A DNA stretch of 64,000 nt from Microbispora rosea subsp. aerata (GTDB taxonomy: Bacteria; Actinomycetota; Actinomycetes; Streptosporangiales; Streptosporangiaceae), in the NCBI RefSeq assembly GCF_014647835.1, contig NZ_BMPY01000006.1, forward strand, positions 1 to 64,000, given 5' to 3'. Each line of letters starts with the position of its first letter. Position 1 is the first letter of the stretch. The notes beneath the pieces were generated by a model, which searched no databases, was not told the origin of the DNA, and saw only the letters and a list, made by a program, of their open reading frames with translations. This document shows, piece after piece, positions 8,191 through 15,917 of this stretch. The position numbers and the translations under genes were made by a program.

Positions 8191-11100
8191 TCACCCACCG
8201 AGCGCTGACAGGTGCCTTTCCACGATCGTCAGCGCCGCCGCGTCCGTGTCCGGGGTGATCGGCACCCGGTCCCGCACGTACGCGCTGCCCTGGGCGTACG
8301 CCCGGTCGAAGGCGTCGCCGCCGAGGACGGCCCGGCAGCGCGCCTCGACCCGGGCGACGTCGGGGTCGCCGACGGAGGGGGCGCCGCGCAGCGCGGCGGC
8401 CACCCCCAGCAGCCAGGCCGCCCGCGGGCCGTCTCCTTCCAGCAGCGCGACGCCGGCGACGCCCTCGGCGACCGCGGCGGTCAGCCCGAGGCTGCGGGCG
8501 CCGGGCACGGTGGTGAGGGCGCGCCGGTGCCACGCCAGCGCCTCGGCGGCCGAGCCCGACATCTGGGCCGCCCAGCCGAGCGCGAGATAGACGCGCGAGC
8601 GGGTCTCCTCCACGCTGAACCACGCGGTCGTGCACTCCGCCAGGGCCGCCTCGTATCGGCGCCTGGCCTCGGTCATGTCGCCGCTCAGCCGGGCGAGCTC
8701 GCCGAGGCCGAGAAACGCCGCGGCGAGCACCTCCGGCGCGCCGGTCCGCCGGGACAGCTCGGCGGCCCGTTCGTAGTCGTCCCGCGCGGCGTCGGCGCGT
8801 CCCAGGCGCATCCGTGCCGCGGCGCGCCGGCACAGGGTCTCCGCGACGTCCGAGGTGGCGCCCAGCCGCTCGGCCAGCTCCAGCGCCTCGTCGACCAGCG
8901 TCTCGACCCGTCCGTAGTCTCCCCGCTGGTCGGCGACGTCCGAGAGCGCGGACAGGATGATCACCCGCATCCACGCGTCGCCCAGGGAGCGGGCGGCCTC
9001 GAGCGCTCCGGCCAGCTCGCGCTCGGCCTCCGCGAGCCGGCCGTCGAACAGCTTCAGGTACGAGAGGCTGAAACGGGTGAGCATCCGCGTCCACGGGTCC
9101 AGTTCGAGGACGTCGAACAGGTCCGCCGTCTCGTGGAGGGCCTCCCGCGCGGGCGGGCCGCTGATCATGGCGTGCAGCACGAGGAGGAACGGCTGCCGGG
9201 GCGGCATGGGCAGCGTGTAGGTCAGCCGGACGGCCGCGGCCACGCGGGCGTCCAGGCCGGGACTGCTGATCCCGCCCCAGGCCGCGAGGCAGGCGCACAC
9301 GACGTACTCCTCCTCCAGGCCCTCGGGCGCGGCGTCGATCGCGGCCAGCGTCTCGGCCGCGAGCCGGGCCGCCTCGCCGCGCAGCCCGCGCAGCAGCCAG
9401 TAGCCGGCCGCGGCCGACAGCAGCCGCAGCGCGGTCGCCGCGTCGCCGGCGCGCACGGCGCGGCGCAGCGCGGCCTGCAGGTTGTCGTGCTCGCCGTCCA
9501 GCCGGCGCAGCCACTCGACCTGGCCGGGCCCGCGCAGGTGCGGGTCGGCCGCGACGGCCAGGTCGAGGACGTACGCGAGGTGGGCCTTGCGCATGGACTC
9601 GCTCTCGCCCGCCTCGGCCAGCCGTTCCGCGCAGAACGCCCGGATCGTCTCCAGCATCCGGTAGCGGTCGTCCACCACCTCGACGAGGGACTTGTCCACC
9701 AGGGAGGCGAGCACGCCGTCGGTGTCGGGCACGCCGCACACCCGCTCGGCCGCCTCCAGCGTCGCGCCGCCCGCGAAGACCGTCAGCCGCCGCGCGAGCA
9801 CCCGTTCCGGCTCGTCGAGCAGGTCCCAGCTCCACTCGACCACCGCGCGCAGGGTCCGGTGGCGCGGCTGCGCCGTACGGCTGCCGCGCGACAGCAGCGC
9901 GAAACGGGGGGCGTCGCCCTCCGGAACGGGGTCGTCGTCGCCCAGCCGGGCCGCGATCTGGGCGAGGGGCAGCGAGCGCAGCCGCGCGGCGGCCAGCTCG
10001 ACGGCCAGCGGCAGGCCGTCCAGCGCCCGGCAGATCCGCACCACGTGCTCCAGCTCGCCGGGCCCGAGGGCGAAGCCGGGCCGTACGGCGGCGGCCCGCT
10101 CGGCGAACAGCCGTACGGCCGGATTGGCGAGCGCGTCCTCGGCGGCGCCGCCGGGCGGCGGGACCGGAAGCGGGGGAACGGGGCACAGGCGTTCGCCGGT
10201 GATGCCGAGCGCCTCCCTGCCGGTGGCCAGCACGCGCAGGGCGGGGCACGCCGCGAGCAGCCGGTCGGCGAGCCGGGCCGCCTCCTCCACGACGTGCTCG
10301 CAGTTGTCGAGCACGAGCAGCACCGGCCGCAGGGTCAGGGCCGACACCAGGCGGGTGACGGGATCGGCGGTGCTCTGCCGCCCGCCGGAGCTCGGGATGG
10401 CCACGGCGGTCTCCCGCAGCCCGAGCGCGCCGAGCACGGCCTGCGGCACGTCGGCGCCGTCGGTGAGCGGGGCCAGCTCCACCAGGCAGACCTCGCCGGG
10501 CCACCGGGCGGCGGCCTCGACGGCCAGCCGGGTCTTCCCGGTGCCGCCCGGGCCGGTGAGCGTCACCAGCCGCGCCTCGGCGAGCAGCGCGCCGATGCGG
10601 TCGAGCTCGGCGTCGCGGCCGACCAGCGGGGTGAGCGAGACGGGCCGCCGCGAGGGAGCCGGGGCGGGGACCAGGTCCGGGTCGGCGCGCAGCACCGCGA
10701 GGTGGATCGCCGACAGCTCGGCGGAGGGATCGGCGCCCAGCTCGTCGGCGAGGACCCGCCGGGCGTCCTCGTAGACGGCCAGCGCCTCCGCCGGGCGGCC
10801 GGCCGCGTAGAGCGCGCGCATGAGCTGCCCGCGCGTGCGTTCCCGCAGCGGGTGCGCGGCGGCCCGTTCCTGCAGCTCGGGCAGCAGGTCGCGGTGCCGC
10901 CCGAGGGCCAGGCCCGCCTCGGCGAGGTCCTCGGCCGCCGACAGGCGCAGCTCCTCGAGCCGGGCCGCCTGGGCGGGCGCGAACGGCGCGTCGGGCACGT
11001 CCGCGAGCGCCGGCCCGCGCCACAGCGCGAGCGCGGCGCCGAGCAGCTCGGCGGCCAGGGCGGGGTCGCCCGCGTCGAGGGCCCGCCGCCCCTCGGCCGC

Positions 11101-11412
11101 CAGCCGTTCGAAGCGCGGCGCGTCCACCTCGTCGGGGTCCACCGCCAGCCGGTAGCCCGCGGGTTCCCGTACGACCAGGTCGCCGAGGTGGCGGCGCAGC
11201 CGCGACACCTGGGCCTGCAGGGCGTTCGTCGCGCCGTCCGGGGGACGCGCGCCGTACAGGCCGTCGATCAGGCGGTCGGTGGTCACGACCTTCCCGGCGT
11301 TGAGGAGCAGCAGGCCGAGCAGCGCCCGCAGCCCCGGCCCGCCGACCGGGACGGGGCGCTCGCCGTCGGGCCGCGCCTGCGTGGGGCCGAGGATGCCGAA
11401 CCGCATGCCCAT
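8191..11412 (-). CDS. SARP/AfsR-type regulator with BTAD, NB-ARC and TPR regions
   Basis: 1073 residues. Order: OmpR-like winged helix (about 3-95, GGPGLRALLGLLLLNAGKVV, ALQAQVSRLRRHLG), bacterial transcriptional activator domain (about 95-245), NB-ARC ATPase with P-loop TGPGGTGKTRLAV (near 285) and Walker B VLLVLDNCEHV, then alpha-helical TPR-like repeats to the end. Such large SARP proteins activate specialised metabolism or export genes, with nucleotide binding controlling activity. Here the only obvious partner is the downstream MFS exporter; no biosynthetic cluster is visible. Upstream start MGMRF is preferred because MRFGILGP is the usual beginning of the domain. Confidence 0.9.
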   Translation of the reverse strand: MGMRFGILGPTQARPDGERPVPVGGPGLRALLGLLLLNAGKVVTTDRLIDGLYGARPPDGATNALQAQVSRLRRHLGDLVVREPAGYRLAVDPDEVDAPRFERLAAEGRRALDAGDPALAAELLGAALALWRGPALADVPDAPFAPAQAARLEELRLSAAEDLAEAGLALGRHRDLLPELQERAAAHPLRERTRGQLMRALYAAGRPAEALAVYEDARRVLADELGADPSAELSAIHLAVLRADPDLVPAPAPSRRPVSLTPLVGRDAELDRIGALLAEARLVTLTGPGGTGKTRLAVEAAARWPGEVCLVELAPLTDGADVPQAVLGALGLRETAVAIPSSGGRQSTADPVTRLVSALTLRPVLLVLDNCEHVVEEAARLADRLLAACPALRVLATGREALGITGERLCPVPPLPVPPPGGAAEDALANPAVRLFAERAAAVRPGFALGPGELEHVVRICRALDGLPLAVELAAARLRSLPLAQIAARLGDDDPVPEGDAPRFALLSRGSRTAQPRHRTLRAVVEWSWDLLDEPERVLARRLTVFAGGATLEAAERVCGVPDTDGVLASLVDKSLVEVVDDRYRMLETIRAFCAERLAEAGESESMRKAHLAYVLDLAVAADPHLRGPGQVEWLRRLDGEHDNLQAALRRAVRAGDAATALRLLSAAAGYWLLRGLRGEAARLAAETLAAIDAAPEGLEEEYVVCACLAAWGGISSPGLDARVAAAVRLTYTLPMPPRQPFLLVLHAMISGPPAREALHETADLFDVLELDPWTRMLTRFSLSYLKLFDGRLAEAERELAGALEAARSLGDAWMRVIILSALSDVADQRGDYGRVETLVDEALELAERLGATSDVAETLCRRAAARMRLGRADAARDDYERAAELSRRTGAPEVLAAAFLGLGELARLSGDMTEARRRYEAALAECTTAWFSVEETRSRVYLALGWAAQMSGSAAEALAWHRRALTTVPGARSLGLTAAVAEGVAGVALLEGDGPRAAWLLGVAAALRGAPSVGDPDVARVEARCRAVLGGDAFDRAYAQGSAYVRDRVPITPDTDAAALTIVERHLSALGG

Positions 11413-11454
11413 GATTGTCCCGCATCGTCTCGGCCCCGGGGCGGGCTCGGCCCG

Positions 11455-12576
11455 TCAGCGGCCGATGGCCTCGGCGATCGCCTTCAGCCGGGCCGCGGAG
11501 GCGAGGCCGCCGTGATACCAGTGGATCTCGGCCGCGCCGGCCGCCGTGTAGGCCTCGGCCAGGAACGACAGCGCCGCGCCGTCCGCGGGCCGCGGGGGCA
11601 GGGCCAGCACGTACGCGCCCACGCGGGGGCCGAGCCGGCCCAGCGCGCGCAGCCCGGCCTCGTCCACCTCGGGCGCGTTCCAGCAGTTGCCGACGAGCAG
11701 GTCGACGTCCACTCCCTCGGGGACGGTCGCGAACGGGCCGGTCGCCCACGGGTCGGCGTTGGCGTGCAGGGCGATCTTCAGATCCGGCCGCACCGCCCTG
11801 GCCTCCGCCAGCAGCAGGTCGCGCAGCTCGCCCGCGAGCCCGGTGCGCAGGTCGCGCATCGGGCCCGCCAGGTCGCCGAGCGCCTCCTCGACCGAGCCGG
11901 GCGCGCCGTCGACGCCCGCCCGCACCCGGGCGCGGACCTGCGCGACGTCCAGCCCGGCCGCCTCGTAGCGGCGCAGGCAGGCCGCGCAGAAGCACAGCGA
12001 CAGCAGCGCGATCTGCGCGGGCGACCAGTCGGCGCCGTCGGTCTTCTCGTGGTGACCGCCGTGGCGGAAGCCGAGGGCCCCGCACGCCTCCAGGATCAGC
12101 GCGTCGGGGTCGCCCACTTCGACGATCTCGTGGACCAGCGTGCGGCAGTAGTCGCGCACGTCGGCCGCCGCCGGGCACAGCGCGTACGGGTAGCGCTCGC
12201 CGAAGGCGTTGACGACCACCAGGTCGGGGTTGGCCGAGCCGAGCAGCGTGTTGTGGGTCAGCACGGTCCACGCCTGGACCGGCAGGCCCACGGCGCGCAG
12301 GGCGTCCCTGGCCTCGCCGAACGGGTCGCCGGAGTCCACCCACGACGGCGTGGCGGGCACCAGCCGGCTGCCCTTCCACGCCTCCTCGCGTACGGGCACG
12401 TAGCAGGCGGCGTGCCGGGCGTCGACCAGCCGGTGGGCCGGATGGGCGGGGGTCGCGGCGCGGGTGGTGTGGTAGGACGCGGCGAGCGCCACCGCGTCGA
12501 CGCCGAGCGCCTTGAGGCGGTCGGCGGCGCCGGGGTCCCCGACGATGTCCCAGGGGTAGGCGTAGACGACGTTCAC
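11455..12576 (-). CDS. uncharacterised protein co-encoded with glucarate dehydratase
   Basis: 373 residues from GTG 12576, whose GTGA overlaps the gudD stop by four bases; longer upstream starts would run deep into gudD. No signal peptide. Visible marks are YAYPWDIVGDPGAA, LAASYHTTRAATP, PLAC-free cysteine pair LCFCAACLRRYEAAGLDV (about 197-214), HANADPW and AEIHWYHGGLAS at the C-terminus. The alternation of strands and helices and the HANADPW/IHWYHGG elements resemble a TIM-barrel hydrolase or glycosidase-like fold, but this is inference. Tight coupling to gudD and kdgD points to a role in uronate/aldarate use, perhaps lactone opening or oligouronide hydrolysis. I cannot assign a function. 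Confidence 0.7.
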   Translation of the reverse strand: MNVVYAYPWDIVGDPGAADRLKALGVDAVALAASYHTTRAATPAHPAHRLVDARHAACYVPVREEAWKGSRLVPATPSWVDSGDPFGEARDALRAVGLPVQAWTVLTHNTLLGSANPDLVVVNAFGERYPYALCPAAADVRDYCRTLVHEIVEVGDPDALILEACGALGFRHGGHHEKTDGADWSPAQIALLSLCFCAACLRRYEAAGLDVAQVRARVRAGVDGAPGSVEEALGDLAGPMRDLRTGLAGELRDLLLAEARAVRPDLKIALHANADPWATGPFATVPEGVDVDLLVGNCWNAPEVDEAGLRALGRLGPRVGAYVLALPPRPADGAALSFLAEAYTAAGAAEIHWYHGGLASAARLKAIAEAIGR

Positions 12577-13832
12577 CAGCGTGGCCTCCGAGCGGAGAAG
12601 GTCGGGTCGACGGACCTCATGTAGGTCGTGTCGTCGCGGGAGCGGACCCCGCACTTCTCATACTGCTCGTGCATGATTGCGAGGGCGTCGCGATCGAGTT
12701 CCACGCCGAGTCCGGGGCCCTCGGGCACCGGGACCGCGCCGTCCACGAACCGCAGCGCGCCGGGGGCGACCACGTCCTGGCCGTCCTGCCAGGGGGTGTG
12801 GGTGTCGCAGGCGTGGGTGACCGCCGGGACGGCGGCGGCCAGGTGGGTCATCGCGGCGAGGCTGATCCCGAGGTGGGAGTTGGAGTGCATGGACAGCTCG
12901 ATGCCGAACGTCGCGCAGAGCGTGGCGATGTGGGCCGAGCGCACCAGGCCGCCCCAGTAGTGGTGGTCGGTCAGCAGCACCCCGATCGCGTCGCGGCGCA
13001 CGGCCTCCGGCAGGTGCTCGGGGGTCACCACGCACATGTTCGTGGCCAGCGGCATCGGCACCTCGGCCGCCACCCGGGCCATGCCCTCGATGCCCTCGGT
13101 CGGATCCTCCAGGTATTCGAGCACGCCGTCGAGCTCGCGGCCGACGCGGATCGAGGTCTCCACGCTCCAGACGGCGTTGGGGTCGAGGCGCAGCGGGTGA
13201 TCGGGGAACGCCTCGCGCAGCGCGCGGACCGCCTCGATCTCCTGCTCGGGCGGGAAGACCCCGCCCTTGAGCTTGATCGAGCGGAAGCCGTACCGGCCGA
13301 TCAGCAGGCGGGCCTGTTCGACCACCCCCTCGGGGTCGAGCGCGGCGCCGAAGCCGTCCTCCGGCGCGCCCGGGTGGCCCGCCCACTTGTAGAAGAGGTA
13401 CGCGCTGTACGGCACGGCGTCGCGCACCCGGCCGCCGAGCAGGTCCACGACCGGCCGGCCCGCCGCCTTGCCCTGGATGTCCAGGCAGGCGACCTCGAAG
13501 GGGGAGAAGATCCGGTCGACGGTCTTGGCCCGCGAGGAGGTGCCGGTCAGGCCGTGCAGGTCGGTGACGACGTCGGCCCCGACGAGGCCGGCCACGGTGG
13601 CGTACATCGCGTTGTGGCGGTAGACGTCGTGGCCGACGAGCGCCCGGGCGGCGTCCCGCACCCGCACGAGGTGGTCGAAGTCGCCGTAGGTTTCGCCGAG
13701 GCCGGTGAGCCCCTCGTCGGTGACGACCTCGACGATCGTGCGCAGCGCCCACGGCTCGTGGACGCCTGCGGCGTTGAGCAGCGGCGGGTCGCGGAAGGCG
13801 ACCGGCGTGACGTTGATCTCGCGAATTCTCAT
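12573..13832 (-). CDS. gudD: D-glucarate dehydratase (enolase superfamily)
   Basis: 419 residues. Removes water from D-glucarate (often also L-idarate) to give 5-dehydro-4-deoxy-D-glucarate. The family marks are present: GLGETYGD, the FSPFEVACLDIQGKAAGRPV stretch, KxK base motif in SIKLKGG, metal ligands in RLDPNAVWS, EYLEDPTEG and ATNMCV, and the catalytic histidine in MHSNSHLGIS. It lies between kdgD1 (ATGA overlap) and the unknown 373-residue gene (GTGA overlap), so the three are one translationally coupled operon read from the 14.75-15.1 kb control region. Confidence 0.92.
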   Translation of the reverse strand: MRIREINVTPVAFRDPPLLNAAGVHEPWALRTIVEVVTDEGLTGLGETYGDFDHLVRVRDAARALVGHDVYRHNAMYATVAGLVGADVVTDLHGLTGTSSRAKTVDRIFSPFEVACLDIQGKAAGRPVVDLLGGRVRDAVPYSAYLFYKWAGHPGAPEDGFGAALDPEGVVEQARLLIGRYGFRSIKLKGGVFPPEQEIEAVRALREAFPDHPLRLDPNAVWSVETSIRVGRELDGVLEYLEDPTEGIEGMARVAAEVPMPLATNMCVVTPEHLPEAVRRDAIGVLLTDHHYWGGLVRSAHIATLCATFGIELSMHSNSHLGISLAAMTHLAAAVPAVTHACDTHTPWQDGQDVVAPGALRFVDGAVPVPEGPGLGVELDRDALAIMHEQYEKCGVRSRDDTTYMRSVDPTFSARRPRW

Positions 13833-14731
13833 CCGACCAGCTCCAGTCCGGTGGCGATCAGCTTCTCCAGCCGGGCGACGTGCTCGGGGGCCGCGTCCAC
13901 CAGCGGCGGCCGCACCCCGCCCACATCGAGCCCGCGCAGCGTGACGCCCGCCTTGACGAGCGAGACGGCGTAGCCGGGCACGAGGTCGCGCAGCTCGACC
14001 AGCGGGCGGTAGAACCCGGCGAGCAGGCGCCGCACGAGGTCGTCGTCACCGGCGGTCACGGCCTTGTGGAAGGCCAGCGCCACTTCGGGGAGGAAGCAGA
14101 ACACGGCGGAGGAGTACAGGTTCACGCCGATGCCCCGGTAGGCGGGCACGGTCATCTCGGCGGTCGGCAGCCCGTTGAAGAAGGTGAAGTCGCGGTCGGT
14201 CGCCTCGCGTACGGCGAGGACGATGCGCTGCATGGCGTCGAGGTCGCCGAGGCCGTCCTTGAACCCGGCGACGTTGGGGATCTCGGTCAGCTCCGCCGCG
14301 GTGGCGGCCGTGAAGCGGGCGTTGGCCCGCTGGTAGACGATGATCGGCAGGTCGGTGGACGCCGCGACCTCGCGGACGTAGCGCACTATCCCCTCGGCCG
14401 GCGCGCTGACCAGGTAGGGCGGCAGCAGCAGCAGGCCGTCCGCGCCCGCCTCCGCGGCCCGGCGCGCGCACTCGCGCGCGAACGGCAGCGAGCCGCCGGC
14501 GCCGGACAGGACGGGGACGCGCCCGGCGGCGGCCTCGACGGCGATCCGCACGACCCGCGCGTACTCGTCGATGCCCAGCGCGTTGAACTCGCCGGTGCCG
14601 CAGGCGGCGAACACCCCGCCCGCTCCATCGGCGACGCCGCGCGTCACGTGCGTGAACAGCACGTCCTCGGCCAGCTCACCGTCCGCGCCGAACGGTGTGA
14701 CCGGAAAGAAGAGAACGCCGTCGAGCTGCAT
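13829..14731 (-). CDS. kdgD: 5-dehydro-4-deoxyglucarate dehydratase (KdgD), copy 1
   Basis: 300 residues. DapA-like aldolase-superfamily enzyme that dehydrates and decarboxylates 5-keto-4-deoxy-D-glucarate to 2-oxoglutarate semialdehyde. KdgD features are LDGVLFFPVTPF, FAACGTGEFNALG, LLLPPYLVSAP, IVYQRANARF, AGFKDGLGD with the Schiff-base lysine, FFNGLPTAE and YSSAVFCFLP. Start ATG 14731 is preceded by GAGGGAG at good distance; the upstream ATG at 14755 is not. First gene of the coupled kdgD-gudD-unknown operon. A candidate operator sits 17 bases upstream. Paralogous to the 19.4 kb copy. Confidence 0.9.
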   Translation of the reverse strand: MQLDGVLFFPVTPFGADGELAEDVLFTHVTRGVADGAGGVFAACGTGEFNALGIDEYARVVRIAVEAAAGRVPVLSGAGGSLPFARECARRAAEAGADGLLLLPPYLVSAPAEGIVRYVREVAASTDLPIIVYQRANARFTAATAAELTEIPNVAGFKDGLGDLDAMQRIVLAVREATDRDFTFFNGLPTAEMTVPAYRGIGVNLYSSAVFCFLPEVALAFHKAVTAGDDDLVRRLLAGFYRPLVELRDLVPGYAVSLVKAGVTLRGLDVGGVRPPLVDAAPEHVARLEKLIATGLELVG

Positions 14732-14747
14732 CCGCCACTCCCTCGGT

Positions 14748-14763
14748 GTCCACATACATGGAC
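14748..14763. promoter_or_regulatory. candidate IclR-type operator in front of kdgD1
   Basis: GTCCACATACATGGAC is a 6-4-6 dyad with five paired outer positions (GTCCA/TGGAC). The same architecture recurs at 14963, 20362 and 20494, always upstream of uronate genes. Assignment to the IclR protein at 24.9 kb is inference. Confidence 0.5.
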
Positions 14764-14895
14764 AAAGTTCTTGAATATGGCCACGAAGCTAGCTGGGTGA
14801 TCGAACCAAAGTCAACCTGGCCATCTGTGGCCGCGCCGCTGGTCAGCCCGGCGGCACGCGCGCCCGCCTCCCCGTCCGGGCGTTCGGATCGTCCC

Positions 14896-14945
14896 CGCAA
14901 TTGCGATTGCTTGCCAGCAAGACCGTAAAAATTGGCAACAGTTGC
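14896..14945. promoter_or_regulatory. cluster of three TTGC/GCAA palindromes in the divergent control region
   Basis: CGCAATTGCG (14896-14905), CTTGCCAGCAAG (14910-14921) and GCAACAGTTGC (14935-14945) are three perfect short palindromes within 50 bases. They lie between the divergent kdgD1 and udh operons (14732-15112). The CTTGC...GCAAG form resembles LacI-family operators of actinomycetes, distinct from the GTGAAC-type sites nearby. No LacI gene lies in the window. Confidence 0.5.
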
Positions 14946-14962
14946 GTCAAGAAGAGATCTCG

Positions 14963-14978
14963 GGTCAGATATGTGAAC
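14963..14978. promoter_or_regulatory. candidate IclR-type operator upstream of udh
   Basis: GGTCAGATATGTGAAC matches the 6-4-6 site with one strong GTGAAC arm and a weaker left arm. A second GTGAAC half-site follows at 14992-14997, 19 bases on. Located about 135 bases before the udh start. Confidence 0.4.
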
Positions 14979-15112
14979 TATGCCCGTACTTGTGAACAAC
15001 GCGGAATTGCTGCGAGACTGGCGCCGTTCGGCATTGAAACGGTCCGTACGTCGCGCGGGCGACCGTCCCCGGGGGCCGCGCTGAGTCGCCGGGCCGATCC
15101 GACAGGAGGCAC

Positions 15113-15916
15113 ATGCGAATTCTCATGACCGGCGCGGCGGGCGGCGTCGGCACCCTGCTGCGACCCCGGCTGGCCAGACAGGGGCGCGTGCTGCGCCTGC
15201 TCGACGTCGTCCCGCTGGAGGCGGGGCCGGGCGAGGAGGCGGTGACCGCGGACATCACCGACCCCGAGGCGATGGACGCCGCGATGGACGGCGTGGACGC
15301 GGTGCTGCACCTGGGCGGCCACAGCCTCGAACAGCCGTGGGCGGACATCCTGCAGGTCAACATCCACGGCACCTACGTGGTGCTGGAGGCCGCCAGGCGG
15401 GCCGGGGTGCGCCACGTCGTGCTGGCCAGCAGCAACCACGCGGTCGGGTTCCACCCGCGCGAGGCCGGCGAGGCCCCCGACTACCTGTTCCCGCGTCCCG
15501 ACACCTTCTACGGCGTGAGCAAGGTGACCAAGGAGGCGCTCGGCTCGCTCTACCACGACAGGTACGGCATCCAGGTGACCTGCCTGCGCATCGGCTCGTG
15601 CTTCGAGCGGCCCAGGGACGTGCGCATGCTGTCCACCTGGCTGTCCCCGGACGACTGCGCCCGGCTGGTCGAGGCGTCGCTGGCGGCCGACGGTTTCCAC
15701 GTGGTGTGGGGCGTGTCGGCCAACACGCGCCGCTGGTGGTCGCTGGAGGAGGGCCGGGCCATCGGCTACGAGCCCAAGGACGACGCGGAGATCTACGCCG
15801 ATGAGCTGATCGCCGAGCACGGCGAGCCCGACCTCGGCGAGCTGCCACACTCGTTGCTCGGCGGGGCGTTCTGCGGCCCCCGCTACGACGTAGAAAACCT
15901 CACGGCGGGGAGCTGA
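15113..15916 (+). CDS. udh: uronate dehydrogenase (NAD-dependent, extended SDR)
   Basis: 267 residues. Oxidises D-galacturonate or D-glucuronate at C1 to the aldaro-1,5-lactone, opening the oxidative uronate route. The Rossmann motif TGAAGGVG is at residues 6-13; LHLGGHSLEQPW, LASSNHAVGFHPRE and the catalytic YGVSK are the typical Udh signature; NTRRWWSLEEGRAIGY follows. ATG 15113 has GGAGGC just upstream. It is the first gene of a two-gene operon with the semialdehyde dehydrogenase, divergent from kdgD1-gudD. Confidence 0.88.
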   Translation: MRILMTGAAGGVGTLLRPRLARQGRVLRLLDVVPLEAGPGEEAVTADITDPEAMDAAMDGVDAVLHLGGHSLEQPWADILQVNIHGTYVVLEAARRAGVRHVVLASSNHAVGFHPREAGEAPDYLFPRPDTFYGVSKVTKEALGSLYHDRYGIQVTCLRIGSCFERPRDVRMLSTWLSPDDCARLVEASLAADGFHVVWGVSANTRRWWSLEEGRAIGYEPKDDAEIYADELIAEHGEPDLGELPHSLLGGAFCGPRYDVENLTAGS

Positions 15917-15917
15917 A

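Noticed and set aside
8212-12624. 1470-codon plus-strand frame opposite the SARP gene and the 373-residue gene
   Set aside because: Composition is typical of GC-rich antisense (Gln/Arg/Gly/Ala-rich, no hydrophobic core) and it spans two convincing minus-strand genes and their junction.
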